Shown: positions 56,878 through 64,000 of the stretch, in pieces
How the letters are laid out: the number at the start of each line of letters is the position of its first letter
Numbering within the stretch: the stretch's first letter is position 1
NCBI RefSeq assembly: GCF_006965445.1
Contig: NZ_CP041356.1
Coordinates: forward strand, 2,632,019 to 2,696,018
Length of the DNA: 64,000 nucleotides
From: Lactococcus protaetiae
GTDB taxonomy: Bacteria > Bacillota > Bacilli > Lactobacillales > Streptococcaceae
Reading direction: 5' to 3'
Notes under the pieces: generated by a model
Database searches by the model: none
Told to the model about the DNA's origin: nothing
Seen by the model: the letters and a program-made list of their open reading frames with translations, nothing else
Position numbers and translations under genes: made by a program

Positions 56878-58254
56878 TTATTGTCCTCGATAATGAGGCA
56901 TTTTTTTCGCCCGTCCAAGTTTGTTCACTTGCTTACCACGTCCAATTTCAACTGCTTCATCTGGAACATCTTCAGTCACAACTGATCCTGCTGCTGTCAG
57001 TGCATTTTTACCAATATGAAGCGGAGCAATAATCGTTGAATTTGAACCAATGAATGCAAAATCGTCAATTTCTGTGTTAAATTTATTTTTGCCGTCAAAA
57101 TTAGCTGTGATTGTGCCTGCACCAAAATTAACTTTTTCACCTACCGTGGCATTTCCTATGTAAGTGAGATGTCCCGCTTTTGTTCCTTTTCCTAGAGTTG
57201 AGCCTTTAACTTCAACAAAGTTTCCTACATGAACTTCTTCACTCAACACTGTTCCAGGGCGCAAATGGGCGTAGGGCCCTGCATTGCTTCCAACACTCAT
57301 TCTACTTCCTTCAATTGTGGAATTACGTACTTCGCAATCTGAATGAATTTCTGAATTTTCAATGCGACTTCCATTTGTGATCAGCACATTTTTGCCAATA
57401 AATGTACGACCTTTTATCGTAACATTTCCTTCAATAATTGTTTCAGGCTCAATGATAACATCTGCTTCAATATATGTTGTCGCTGGGTCAATAAGCGTTA
57501 CACCATTGACCATATGAGTGCGATTAATACGAGTACGCATCGTAGCTTCGGCTTGAGAAAGTGCAACGCGATCATTGACACCCAAGCTTTCTTCAAAGTC
57601 TTCTAGAATGTGAGCTGCTACGATTTGATTATTTTTCTTGAAAATTTCGATGACATCTGTCAAATAATATTCGCCTTGAGCATTGTCTGTTGTGATTTCA
57701 CCAAGCGCTTTGAAAAGAGCTTTATTATCAAAAACGTAAGTTCCTGTATTAATCTCTGTAATGTTCTTTTCAAAATCATTGGCATCTTTTTGCTCAACAA
57801 TCTTTTCAACAGATTGGTCTGAGCCGCGAACAATTCGTCCATAGCCAGTTGGATTTGGTGCAATTGCTGTAAGAATAGTCGCTGTTGCCTTTTGTTCAAA
57901 ATGATAGTCAAACAATGCTTGTAATGTTTCTCCCGTAATAAGTGGGGTATCTCCAGCAATAACAAGAGTCGCTCCATCTTCATTTGCAAGTAAATCCGCT
58001 GCAATACGAACTGCATGACCTGTTCCAAGTTGTTCTGCTTGCTTTACAAATTGTGTTCCTTTGGGAAGAGTTGCAATCACTTTGTCAGCTTCATGACCCA
58101 CAATAACCACTCGTTTTGCAGTTTCTATTTCTGAAACATTTTGTAGAACATGACCAAGCATGGTCTTTCCCGCAACTTTGTGCAGTACTTTAGGAAGAGC
58201 AGATTTCATGCGTGTTCCTTTACCTGCTGCTAAGACAATTGCAAATTTATTCAT
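56878..58254 (-). CDS. glmU: Bifunctional GlmU: UDP-GlcNAc pyrophosphorylase / GlcN-1-P acetyltransferase
   Basis: 458 residues from [18 protein letters not shown] (AAGGAG upstream). N-terminal Rossmann uridylyltransferase with LAAGKGTRM (about 8-16), GTGHAV (about 78) and EQKDA; C-terminal left-handed beta-helix acetyltransferase (about 250-458) with [26 protein letters not shown] and the acetyl-CoA His region. It makes UDP-GlcNAc for wall and, here, also for the GlcNAc of the adhesin. Its likely promoter is about 500 bases upstream beyond a repeat locus. Confidence 0.97.
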   Translation of the reverse strand: MNKFAIVLAAGKGTRMKSALPKVLHKVAGKTMLGHVLQNVSEIETAKRVVIVGHEADKVIATLPKGTQFVKQAEQLGTGHAVRIAADLLANEDGATLVIAGDTPLITGETLQALFDYHFEQKATATILTAIAPNPTGYGRIVRGSDQSVEKIVEQKDANDFEKNITEINTGTYVFDNKALFKALGEITTDNAQGEYYLTDVIEIFKKNNQIVAAHILEDFEESLGVNDRVALSQAEATMRTRINRTHMVNGVTLIDPATTYIEADVIIEPETIIEGNVTIKGRTFIGKNVLITNGSRIENSEIHSDCEVRNSTIEGSRMSVGSNAGPYAHLRPGTVLSEEVHVGNFVEVKGSTLGKGTKAGHLTYIGNATVGEKVNFGAGTITANFDGKNKFNTEIDDFAFIGSNSTIIAPLHIGKNALTAAGSVVTEDVPDEAVEIGRGKQVNKLGRAKKMPHYRGQ

Positions 58255-58369
58255 AAAAACTTCTCCTTTAAGATGAGAGAGCACTTATTCAGAAGCCAAA
58301 CAAACAAGATAAAAAATGTAATCCTGCATCTCATGAAGCAAGTTTCTTTTTATTCCCTTGTCCAAGCTT

Positions 58370-58740
58370 CTAAGCCCAATGATAAGATGTGAGTTTATTA
58401 CTAAGTTATACTAGTTCACCTTCAATTCTACTAAGTAGAATTGAAGGTGAACTGCAACTATACTGCTTTTCCATCTGCAGCCCTAAGGCAATGCATCAAA
58501 TACAAAAGATGGCTTGCGTCTCACACAAAAGTTGCGCAACTCTATGCTGGTGTAGCGAACCATTTCACCTTGTTGCTTTAGCACAAACGGTTATCCTATA
58601 AAGTGCCGATAAGCACTTGTCCTCTATCTCTATGTCACTAAAGTGACAGGAATAGAGGCAACGCCAAATAGTAATCAAACGGACAGCGGAGCAACTTTCA
58701 AGTGATACGTTTGAAAGTTAAACAGTATTAAAAGAAAACT
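58370..58740. repeat. Repeat locus in the glmU leader, with a 41-base perfect hairpin
   Basis: Arms 58413-58432 and 58434-58453 are exact 20-base complements with a single-base loop, the same hairpin family as at about 2046-2088 and 55254-55296. The rest (58470-58740) is made of the GC-richer mosaic words ('caaacggttatcct', 'aatcaaacgg-acagcgg'). It lies between the glmU promoter and start. Confidence 0.85.
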
Positions 58741-58761
58741 CACTTTAAAAATGTTAACCCA

Positions 58762-58816
58762 ATTATACCATATTAGAGAGCTTTTTTTGTAATCTCTCTT
58801 TTCATTATGATAAAAT
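58762..58816. promoter_or_regulatory. Divergent promoter pair between glmU and proC
   Basis: Leftward: TGG-extended TATAAT on the minus strand (58767-58762). Rightward: TTGTAA (58787-58792), 18-base spacer, TAAAAT (58811-58816). They point to glmU (about 500 bases away) and proC (about 350 bases away), each across a repeat locus. Confidence 0.6.
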
Positions 58817-58829
58817 GTATTCAGTCGGA

Positions 58830-59095
58830 ATTGAGTTTATCAAAGTAAGTGCGTGCTAATACTCCGACCTCTTAGGTCGGAGATAAAGCAGCACTAAACC
58901 TTGAATTTCGTCCGACTGCCATAGGGCGTTGGCGCTTTAGCGTCTAGGCTTCTTGGACAAGGTGACCTCATATCGAAGATGTGAGGTTGTACCTTAAATT
59001 CAGTGGTGAGCTGCCCTTTTATCAGTCGCTTCAGCGACTAGAGAAAATGGACAAATGTTTTACGAAACTCCCACTGAATAAGTCTTGACTTCATT
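58830..59095. repeat. Repeat locus in the proC leader
   Basis: Opens with 'gtgcgtgcta'-type words and 'cttgaatttc-gtccgactgc' (also at 40.84 and, inverted, 5.77 kb), then 'gacctcatat-cgaagatgtg' and module B to 59092 ending 'aagtcttgac-ttcatt'. Nearly identical blocks precede the ileS end (37.55-37.66) and lie in the ileS leader. Confidence 0.85.
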
Positions 59096-59167
59096 CTCAT
59101 TTTTTATTCATTTAACAAACCCTCCAAAATGCTTGGGTTCATTTCATTTTCTTGAAAGGATTTTTTT

Positions 59168-59959
59168 ATGAAAACTATCGGATTTATCGGTGTTGGTAAA
59201 ATGGCAACTGCTATCATCTCTGGCATTGACAAAACAAAATTTAACATTCTCATCTCAGGACGTGATTTGACAAAAACAGAAGAACAGGCACGCAGTCTAA
59301 AAGTTAGTTCTGTTGCGAATCACACTGAACTTGTCAAAAATTCAGACCTTGTCATTCTTTCCGTCAAACCTCAAATTCTTCCGTCAGTAATGACAGGACT
59401 TGTCAGTACGCTGACAAGAGATAAAACTCTAATCTCTATTGCAGCTGGTCTGACTTTAGCTGATTTAAAACATCTCTCTCAATCTGAAAATCAGCCGATT
59501 ATCCGTGTTATGCCAAACATTAACGCTCAAATTGGAAAATCAACCTCTGCCATTGTTAAAAATGAATTCGTAAATGATGAGGACTATATCGTAGCTCAAT
59601 CAATTTTTGAATCTGTTGGTACCGTCCACGAAGTCGCAGAGAAAGACTTTTCAACTTTCACTGCACTAGCAGGGTCAAGTCCAGCTTACATTTATATGTT
59701 TATTGATGCTTTGAGTCGAGCAGGCGTTTTACACGGTATTCCTAAAGAAACCGCCACAAAAATAGTCGCAGAAACTGTCCAAGCCTCCGCTGAAATGATT
59801 TTACAAAGTGGTGAAAATCCTTGGAGTCTTGTTGATAAAGTTTCAAGTCCAGCGGGTACAACTGTGGCTGGCGTTGTCAGTCTTGAGCAAAATCGTTTTG
59901 TTGGAAATGTCATTGATGCAATTACCGCAACCATTGAGCGCGAAAAACAATTAAACTAA
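59168..59959 (+). CDS. proC: Pyrroline-5-carboxylate reductase
   Basis: 263 residues, usual length. Last step of proline synthesis. N-terminal NAD(P) site IGFIGVGKMATAIISG (about 3-18), central NIN/RVMPNINAQIGKS block (about 115), C-terminal signature AGSSPAYIYMFIDALSRAGVLHGIPKETA (about 170). SD AAAGGA is present. Codons for LVSTLTRD carry a CTGTCAG-type palindrome (59399-59418). Confidence 0.96.
   Translation: MKTIGFIGVGKMATAIISGIDKTKFNILISGRDLTKTEEQARSLKVSSVANHTELVKNSDLVILSVKPQILPSVMTGLVSTLTRDKTLISIAAGLTLADLKHLSQSENQPIIRVMPNINAQIGKSTSAIVKNEFVNDEDYIVAQSIFESVGTVHEVAEKDFSTFTALAGSSPAYIYMFIDALSRAGVLHGIPKETATKIVAETVQASAEMILQSGENPWSLVDKVSSPAGTTVAGVVSLEQNRFVGNVIDAITATIEREKQLN
59399..59418. repeat. 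CTTGTCAG-TACG-CTGACAAG palindrome inside proC
   Basis: Eight-base perfect inverted arms around TACG in coding sequence, translated VSTLT. Confidence 0.75.
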
Positions 59960-59962
59960 ACT

Positions 59963-59998
59963 AAAAGTTACTGACAGAAAGTTGTCAGTAACTTTTTT
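59963..59998 (+). terminator. proC terminator
   Basis: AAAAGTTACTGACA ... TGTCAGTAACTTTT hairpin with six T, four bases past the stop. The stem contains the CTGACA/TGTCAG words of the dispersed palindrome. Confidence 0.9.
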
Positions 59999-59999
59999 G

Positions 60000-60590
60000 A
60001 TTCATTGTGAATCCTATCTATTAAGCTACCAGAGTCATGACAGTTGCTGTACCAGTAATACTTTAACTCTATTAGATGTTACTTCTCTTCAATCACGACA
60101 TTACAACGATCAAAAAAGCCCTGCGTTTCTCATTCACATCCTGAAAAGTAGAATCAAGCGCAAGATACACACTTCAACCAAGCAAGTACGTGCTAACTTC
60201 GCCCTTTGGGGCCTCGCTACGATGCTACGTGCTTCGCAAGCCGTTCTGCGAACGGTCTACGCAACTTCGTTGCTCCGCTGTCGATTTCACTAACCGACTG
60301 AAATCGGAAGTTCAAATCGCAATCCAGCAAAGCTGGCAAGACGAAATGTAAGAGCAAAAGGCAAAGTACCTAGTCGGAGTGGCACCCCCACCTCTTTAGA
60401 TGGAGGGATAAGCAGCACTATCTTCGCTTCGCTACGCTGTCCATTCGCTCTAAATCGCTAAAGCGATAAGGCGAAATGGCAAGCTTTGCTTTCGTTCTCA
60501 AGCTTTGCTTTCGTTCTACTGATGAAGCAATCACGTCAATCAGACCTCAACCTTAATTCATTGTTACTTTTGCAAATCGTCCACAAGATT
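60000..60590. repeat. Composite repeat locus between proC and rpsO
   Basis: From about 60175 the sequence is a mosaic: 'caagcaagta-cgtgctaact', 'cgttctgcga-acggtc' (palindromic), 'cgctgtcgat-ttcac', 'gctaaagcga-taaggcg', and a doubled 'ctttgctttc-gttct' (about 60485 and 60505). A degenerate gene-end module ('gatgaagcaa-tcacgtcaat') is at about 60522. No gene is seen; 60000-60170 holds nothing recognised. Confidence 0.75.
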
Positions 60591-60600
60591 TCTAGAAATA

Positions 60601-60632
60601 GAAAAAGGACTTCCTGCTGCGCAAGAAGTCCT
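60601..60632 (-). terminator. rpsO terminator
   Basis: GGACTTC ... GAAGTCC hairpin followed by five T on the minus strand, about 55 bases past rpsO. Confidence 0.85.
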
Positions 60633-60687
60633 ATACCAAGAAAAATTTTCGTACTGCAGTACTGCAAAACAGTAACAAAAATTCTTT

Positions 60688-60957
60688 TTAACGACGAAGT
60701 CCCAATGAAGCGATAAGTTCACGGTAACGTTGAACATCTTTTTCACGGAGGTAACCAAGAAGATTACGACGGTGACCAATTTTTTTCATCAAACCACGAT
60801 AAGTTGCGTGGTCTTTTTTGTGAGTTTTGATGTGGTCGTTAAGGTGGTTGATTTCCCAAGTCAATACAGCGATTTGTACTTCTGGTGAACCAGTATCGCC
60901 TTCTTTACGAGCGTATTGAGTGATAATTTCTTGTTTTTTTTCTTTTGAAATTGCCAT
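60688..60957 (-). CDS. rpsO: Ribosomal protein S15
   Basis: 89 residues from ATG giving [12 protein letters not shown], with AAGGAG upstream; the 10 codons open further up are leader. Binds 16S rRNA in the platform of the small subunit. [38 protein letters not shown] are the S15 signature. Unlike in many bacteria it is not next to pnp, which is at the other end of the window. The 90-base leader has a CTTGG...CCAAG stem, which could be an S15 autoregulatory site. Confidence 0.98.
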   Translation of the reverse strand: MAISKEKKQEIITQYARKEGDTGSPEVQIAVLTWEINHLNDHIKTHKKDHATYRGLMKKIGHRRNLLGYLREKDVQRYRELIASLGLRR

Positions 60958-61046
60958 GAGTTTTTCTCCTTTAAATTTATTGCCCAATCCGAGTGACAGC
61001 TTGGCAAGCGTGAAACCAAGAGGGGGTTGTAAAAAACTACTCTCCT

Positions 61047-61075
61047 ATCATACACTTTTTCAAGTTTTTTTACAA
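61047..61075 (-). promoter_or_regulatory. rpsO promoter
   Basis: TTGTAA at 61075-61070, 17-base spacer, TATGAT at 61052-61047 on the minus strand, about 90 bases before rpsO. Confidence 0.75.
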
Positions 61076-61084
61076 GTGAGACTA

Positions 61085-61115
61085 CAAAAAAAGCCTGTCT
61101 GTTGACAGGTTTTTT
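61085..61115 (-). terminator. Terminator of the PP2C-kinase operon
   Basis: CCTGTC-AACA-GACAGG hairpin flanked by A and T runs (seven T on the minus strand), about 300 bases beyond the kinase gene; the repeat locus lies between. Confidence 0.8.
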
Positions 61116-61414
61116 AACTCAGCAAATGCGTGCTATCTCCGCCCTTTGGGTTCCGCTGTCCGTTTTGCTTAACTGCTAAAAGGCAAAGCCTCAGTTTTCG
61201 TTCTACTGCCCCAGGGTCTTAGTGCTTAGACGTCAGGGACAAGACCACTCGCCTTGCGACTTTAGGAATGGATAACGAAGCTTTGCTACGGTGTGACCTC
61301 ATATCTTTGATGTTAAGCAGACTGTTTACAGGTCACTTAGTTGTTACACCTAGAGGTTGTACCCTAATAACATTAGTGGAGGAGAAAGAATCTCCCACCA
61401 ATGAAGTAATCACT
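61116..61414. repeat. Composite repeat locus after the kinase gene
   Basis: On the minus strand the kinase stop is within the gene-end module (TGAAGT-GATT-ACTTCA, then GGTGGGAG...CTCCTCCAC hairpin, about 61368-61418). It is followed by the 'acctctaggt-gtaacaacta' module C (about 61290-61365), in the same order as after nifS. Further out are 'gctatctccg'/'gctgtccgtt' words. No gene. Confidence 0.85.
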
Positions 61415-63289
61415 TCAATTACTAGATGAGGGCTCCGTAGTAGAATTTTTTGGAGCTTCTTGCTGATTACCATTTGATGAATCATTCCCAGCGGCTGAAG
61501 ACGAACTTGAATCTTTTGCCGAATCCGATGTACTAGATGAACTTTCACTTGTTGTCGATACGCTTGAAGCCGGTTGATAAGGGCCTAAATAAGTTAGCGT
61601 AATTTGTTGTGTTGCGATATTGAAAGACTCACCTGCATCAAGATTTGAAGCATAAACGTAGTTCTCACCATTAGCATAATCCGTGTTTGGCTGTTGATCC
61701 AAAATAATGTTTCCTTCTGGTACACCCATTGAAATCAAATCTGCCTTCACTTGTTTCCAAGTCCTGTTTTTAAACTCAGGCATTGTTCCTTGCTCACCTT
61801 CTGAAACTTCAAACTCAATCTGCTTATTGCCATCGAGATTGAAATAATCCCCTTTTGCAGGCGTTTGTTTCAAAATCGTTCCTGCTGGTTGAGAACTCTG
61901 AACATTCTTAGAAACCACTTGACTCTCTGACACATTATAATTAATCATCAAATCATCTAAAGCGTCTTGATATTGTTTTCCAACATAATTCTTCATCTTG
62001 AAGGAATTTCCGCCTTCTGAAACATAGATATTAATTTTACTATTTGTTCGTACCAACGTTTTTGCCGTAGGGTCTGTACGAGTAACTTTATCTTGAGCAA
62101 CGGACGAACTAGACTCATACCGAGTCGTCCCGACTTTAAGTTTAGCACTCTTTATCTTTGCTTCCGCCTCTTTTAAGGTCATATTTTTTACATCAGGCAC
62201 TCTCACATTCTCTGGAGTCAAAGCAACCCATGCAGCAGCGGAACCACCAATGACTAACAATAAAATGATGATTGTCGCAATGATTCCTTTTTTAGATTTC
62301 TTTTTCTTTGCAGCCGCCGCTTCCTCGATATTTTTCTCAGAATCTTCACCCTCTTTTTTGTCAATTAAAGGCTTCGTATCATAAGGATTTATCAAGTTGG
62401 CTGGCATAATCTTCGTTGCATCTTTGTCTTTACTAAAGACAAGTTTTGGCTCACCACGTCGATCTAAACTTGTAGACGTAGCCAAATCATTCATCATTTC
62501 CTCAACATTTGCATATCGGTCAGAAATGTCCTTTGCAGTGGCACGAATAACAACATTTTCAAGAGCTTGAGGAACATTTTGATTGAGATTAATGATGCTT
62601 GGAATATTCTCTTGGAAATGTTTCAGCGCAATAGCAACAGCAGAATCTCCGTCAAATGGAATTTGCCCTGTCAACAATTCAAATAAGATAATCCCAATCG
62701 CATAAATATCTGATTGAACCGTTGCATTTGAGCCACGCGCCTGCTCTGGTGACAAATAATGAACCGAACCAAACATCGTATTTGTCTGTGTCAATGATGT
62801 TTCTGATAAAGCTTTGGCAATCCCAAAGTCTGTAACTTTAACTGTCCCATTGTGTGAAACTAATACATTTTGAGGTTTCAAATCACGATGGATAATACCA
62901 TGTGAGTGAGCCATTTCCATCGCTGACAAAATTTCTGTAGTGATTTCAATTGCTTCTTCGTTTGATAATGGTGCGTGTTCATTGATATATTGTTTAAGTG
63001 TCAGACCATCAACAAATTCCATGACGATATATTGTTGATTTTCAAATTCACCAACATCAGAAATTCCGACAATGTTAGGATGAGAAAGTTCAGCCATCGC
63101 AAAGGCTTCACGTTGAAAACGAGCAATAGCGATATCGTCATTTTCAAAATTGGAACGCAGAACTTTTATGGCTACCTTACGATTATCAAGAAAAGTATCC
63201 TCCCCTTGATACACGTTAGCCATACCACCACGACCGATTTCTTTGATAATCCGATAACGGTCCGCAAAGATTTTGCCGATTTGAATCAT
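61415..63289 (-). CDS. pknB: PASTA-domain Ser/Thr protein kinase
   Basis: 624 residues. Hanks-type kinase (about 12-275): glycine loop [10 protein letters not shown], Lys42 in [13 protein letters not shown] (134-141), DFGIAKAL and APE-equivalent SPEQARG. A basic juxtamembrane stretch KKKKSKKG, one membrane helix (about 333-354), then three extracellular PASTA repeats (about 366-432, 434-505, 507-575) and a Ser-rich tail. It senses wall fragments or lipid II and phosphorylates division and wall proteins; MacP, DivIVA and FtsZ homologues are in this window. Its ATG overlaps the phosphatase stop (TGATG). Confidence 0.97.
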   Translation of the reverse strand: MIQIGKIFADRYRIIKEIGRGGMANVYQGEDTFLDNRKVAIKVLRSNFENDDIAIARFQREAFAMAELSHPNIVGISDVGEFENQQYIVMEFVDGLTLKQYINEHAPLSNEEAIEITTEILSAMEMAHSHGIIHRDLKPQNVLVSHNGTVKVTDFGIAKALSETSLTQTNTMFGSVHYLSPEQARGSNATVQSDIYAIGIILFELLTGQIPFDGDSAVAIALKHFQENIPSIINLNQNVPQALENVVIRATAKDISDRYANVEEMMNDLATSTSLDRRGEPKLVFSKDKDATKIMPANLINPYDTKPLIDKKEGEDSEKNIEEAAAAKKKKSKKGIIATIIILLLVIGGSAAAWVALTPENVRVPDVKNMTLKEAEAKIKSAKLKVGTTRYESSSSVAQDKVTRTDPTAKTLVRTNSKINIYVSEGGNSFKMKNYVGKQYQDALDDLMINYNVSESQVVSKNVQSSQPAGTILKQTPAKGDYFNLDGNKQIEFEVSEGEQGTMPEFKNRTWKQVKADLISMGVPEGNIILDQQPNTDYANGENYVYASNLDAGESFNIATQQITLTYLGPYQPASSVSTTSESSSSTSDSAKDSSSSSAAGNDSSNGNQQEAPKNSTTEPSSSN

Positions 63290-64000
63290 CAGTTAACCTC
63301 CTGTACTTCCGTTTCAGATTGTCCATCAAATTTAATCAAAATTACTGTAATGTTGTCAAAACCACCATGCTCGTTCGCAAGGCGAATCAATGCTTCTGAT
63401 TTGTTATCCAAAGTTAAGTCTTCTCTAGCAAAGATTTCTAGGATTTCTCCAGCTGAAACCATGTTAGTAAGACCATCAGAGTTCATCAACAGAACATCAC
63501 CTTCCTGAAGTTCAAAAGACTGAATATCTGCTTGCACTTCTGTTGTTTGACCTAAAGAACGTGTAATAATATTTTTATTTGGATGAACTTCAGCTTCTTC
63601 TTCAGTAATTTGCCCTGCATCAACAAGTTCTTGAACCAAAGAGTGGTCTGTCGTTACTTTGTTGAGTGCGCCATCTCGGATTAAATAGGTTCTACTATCA
63701 CCAACATGAGCTGATACTGCCACATTTTCTTTGATAACTACCGCTTCAAGCGTTGTTCCCATCCCTTGATATTCATCAAGTTTTCCAAGACTAGCAATGT
63801 TCTCATTTTCATTACGAATCTGATTACGCAACCATAACTCAAGAGTTGCTTCTGGTGTTCCTGCATCAAAAAACGTCTCTGACCAGAGTTTGCCGAGGTC
63901 TTCTACGGTAAGTTTACTCGCAACATTTCCCGCTTTGTGACCACCCATGCCATCGGCCAAAAGAAATAGACGATACCCTGCTCGATTAATGTAACTATCG
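63289..64000 (-). CDS. PP2C-type protein phosphatase, N-terminus beyond window
   Basis: The frame is open to the right edge. Visible residues begin [28 protein letters not shown], so about 20 residues, including the first metal Asp region, are missing. [59 protein letters not shown] and [10 protein letters not shown] are the PP2C motifs with metal-binding Asp residues. Reverses the kinase encoded next to it; the two genes overlap by one base and are cotranscribed, with AGGAGG serving the kinase. Confidence 0.96.
   Translation of the reverse strand, partial: DSYINRAGYRLFLLADGMGGHKAGNVASKLTVEDLGKLWSETFFDAGTPEATLELWLRNQIRNENENIASLGKLDEYQGMGTTLEAVVIKENVAVSAHVGDSRTYLIRDGALNKVTTDHSLVQELVDAGQITEEEAEVHPNKNIITRSLGQTTEVQADIQSFELQEGDVLLMNSDGLTNMVSAGEILEIFAREDLTLDNKSEALIRLANEHGGFDNITVILIKFDGQSETEVQEVN

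Overview
The window looks like chromosome of a low-GC Gram-positive coccus, most likely a Lactococcus species. EF-Tu is very lactococcal in sequence, and the housekeeping neighbourhoods are those of Lactococcus/Streptococcus: prs-nifS-DUF1831; ftsA-ftsZ-ylmE-sepF-yggT-ylmH-divIVA followed by T-box-controlled ileS; glmU-NUDIX-macP-mtnN; and PP2C-PASTA kinase. Species cannot be fixed from reading alone.

Layout. 1-12 kb: an operon read leftward (pnp, two tandem SseB-like genes, then cysE and a truncated TMEM175-like channel gene); a two-repeat lipoprotein; rightward prs, nifS and DUF1831; leftward tuf. 12.3-36.3 kb: an accessory-secretion (SecA2/SecY2) island, all leftward: secA2, secY2, asp1, asp2, asp3, gtfA, a short gtfB, a SecE-like small gene, gtf3, a 2629-residue serine-rich repeat adhesin with a KxYKxGKxW-type leader and LPxTG anchor, a secreted GH73+CHAP wall hydrolase, glf (frameshifted), a SecG-like gene and a frameshifted HTH gene. 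A tRNA-Ser(GCU) gene with its own strong promoter and terminator borders the island. 36.7-47.6 kb: two small conserved proteins, then ileS and the division cluster. 47.7-64 kb: degV, rlmB, a DadA-like oxidase, pepC, an HD phosphohydrolase, a YbjQ-like gene, mtnN, macP, nudF, glmU, proC, rpsO, the PASTA kinase and its PP2C phosphatase, which is cut by the right edge.

How the genes work together. The island encodes a dedicated route for one glycoprotein: GtfA/GtfB and Gtf3 glycosylate the adhesin in the cytosol, Asp1-3 process and target it, and SecA2/SecY2 with the small SecE- and SecG-like proteins export it before sortase anchoring. Glf next to a Gtf3-type enzyme raises the possibility of galactofuranose in the glycan. 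The right half links wall precursor supply (GlmU), a PBP2a cofactor (MacP) and the Ser/Thr kinase/phosphatase pair that regulates MacP in pneumococcus.

The most unusual feature is in the DNA between genes. The backbone, but not the island, is full of mosaic, GC-richer repeat modules (about 15 loci, several kb in total). It also carries a short palindrome, CTGTCAG-(2-4 nt)-CTGACAG, that occurs between genes, as terminators, in the ileS T-box leader and inside coding sequences. Modules sit between promoters or a T-box and their genes (ileS, glmU, proC, pnp) and directly overlap gene ends (nifS, pepC, pknB). Two adjacent island genes (glf and the HTH gene) each carry a one-base homopolymer frameshift.
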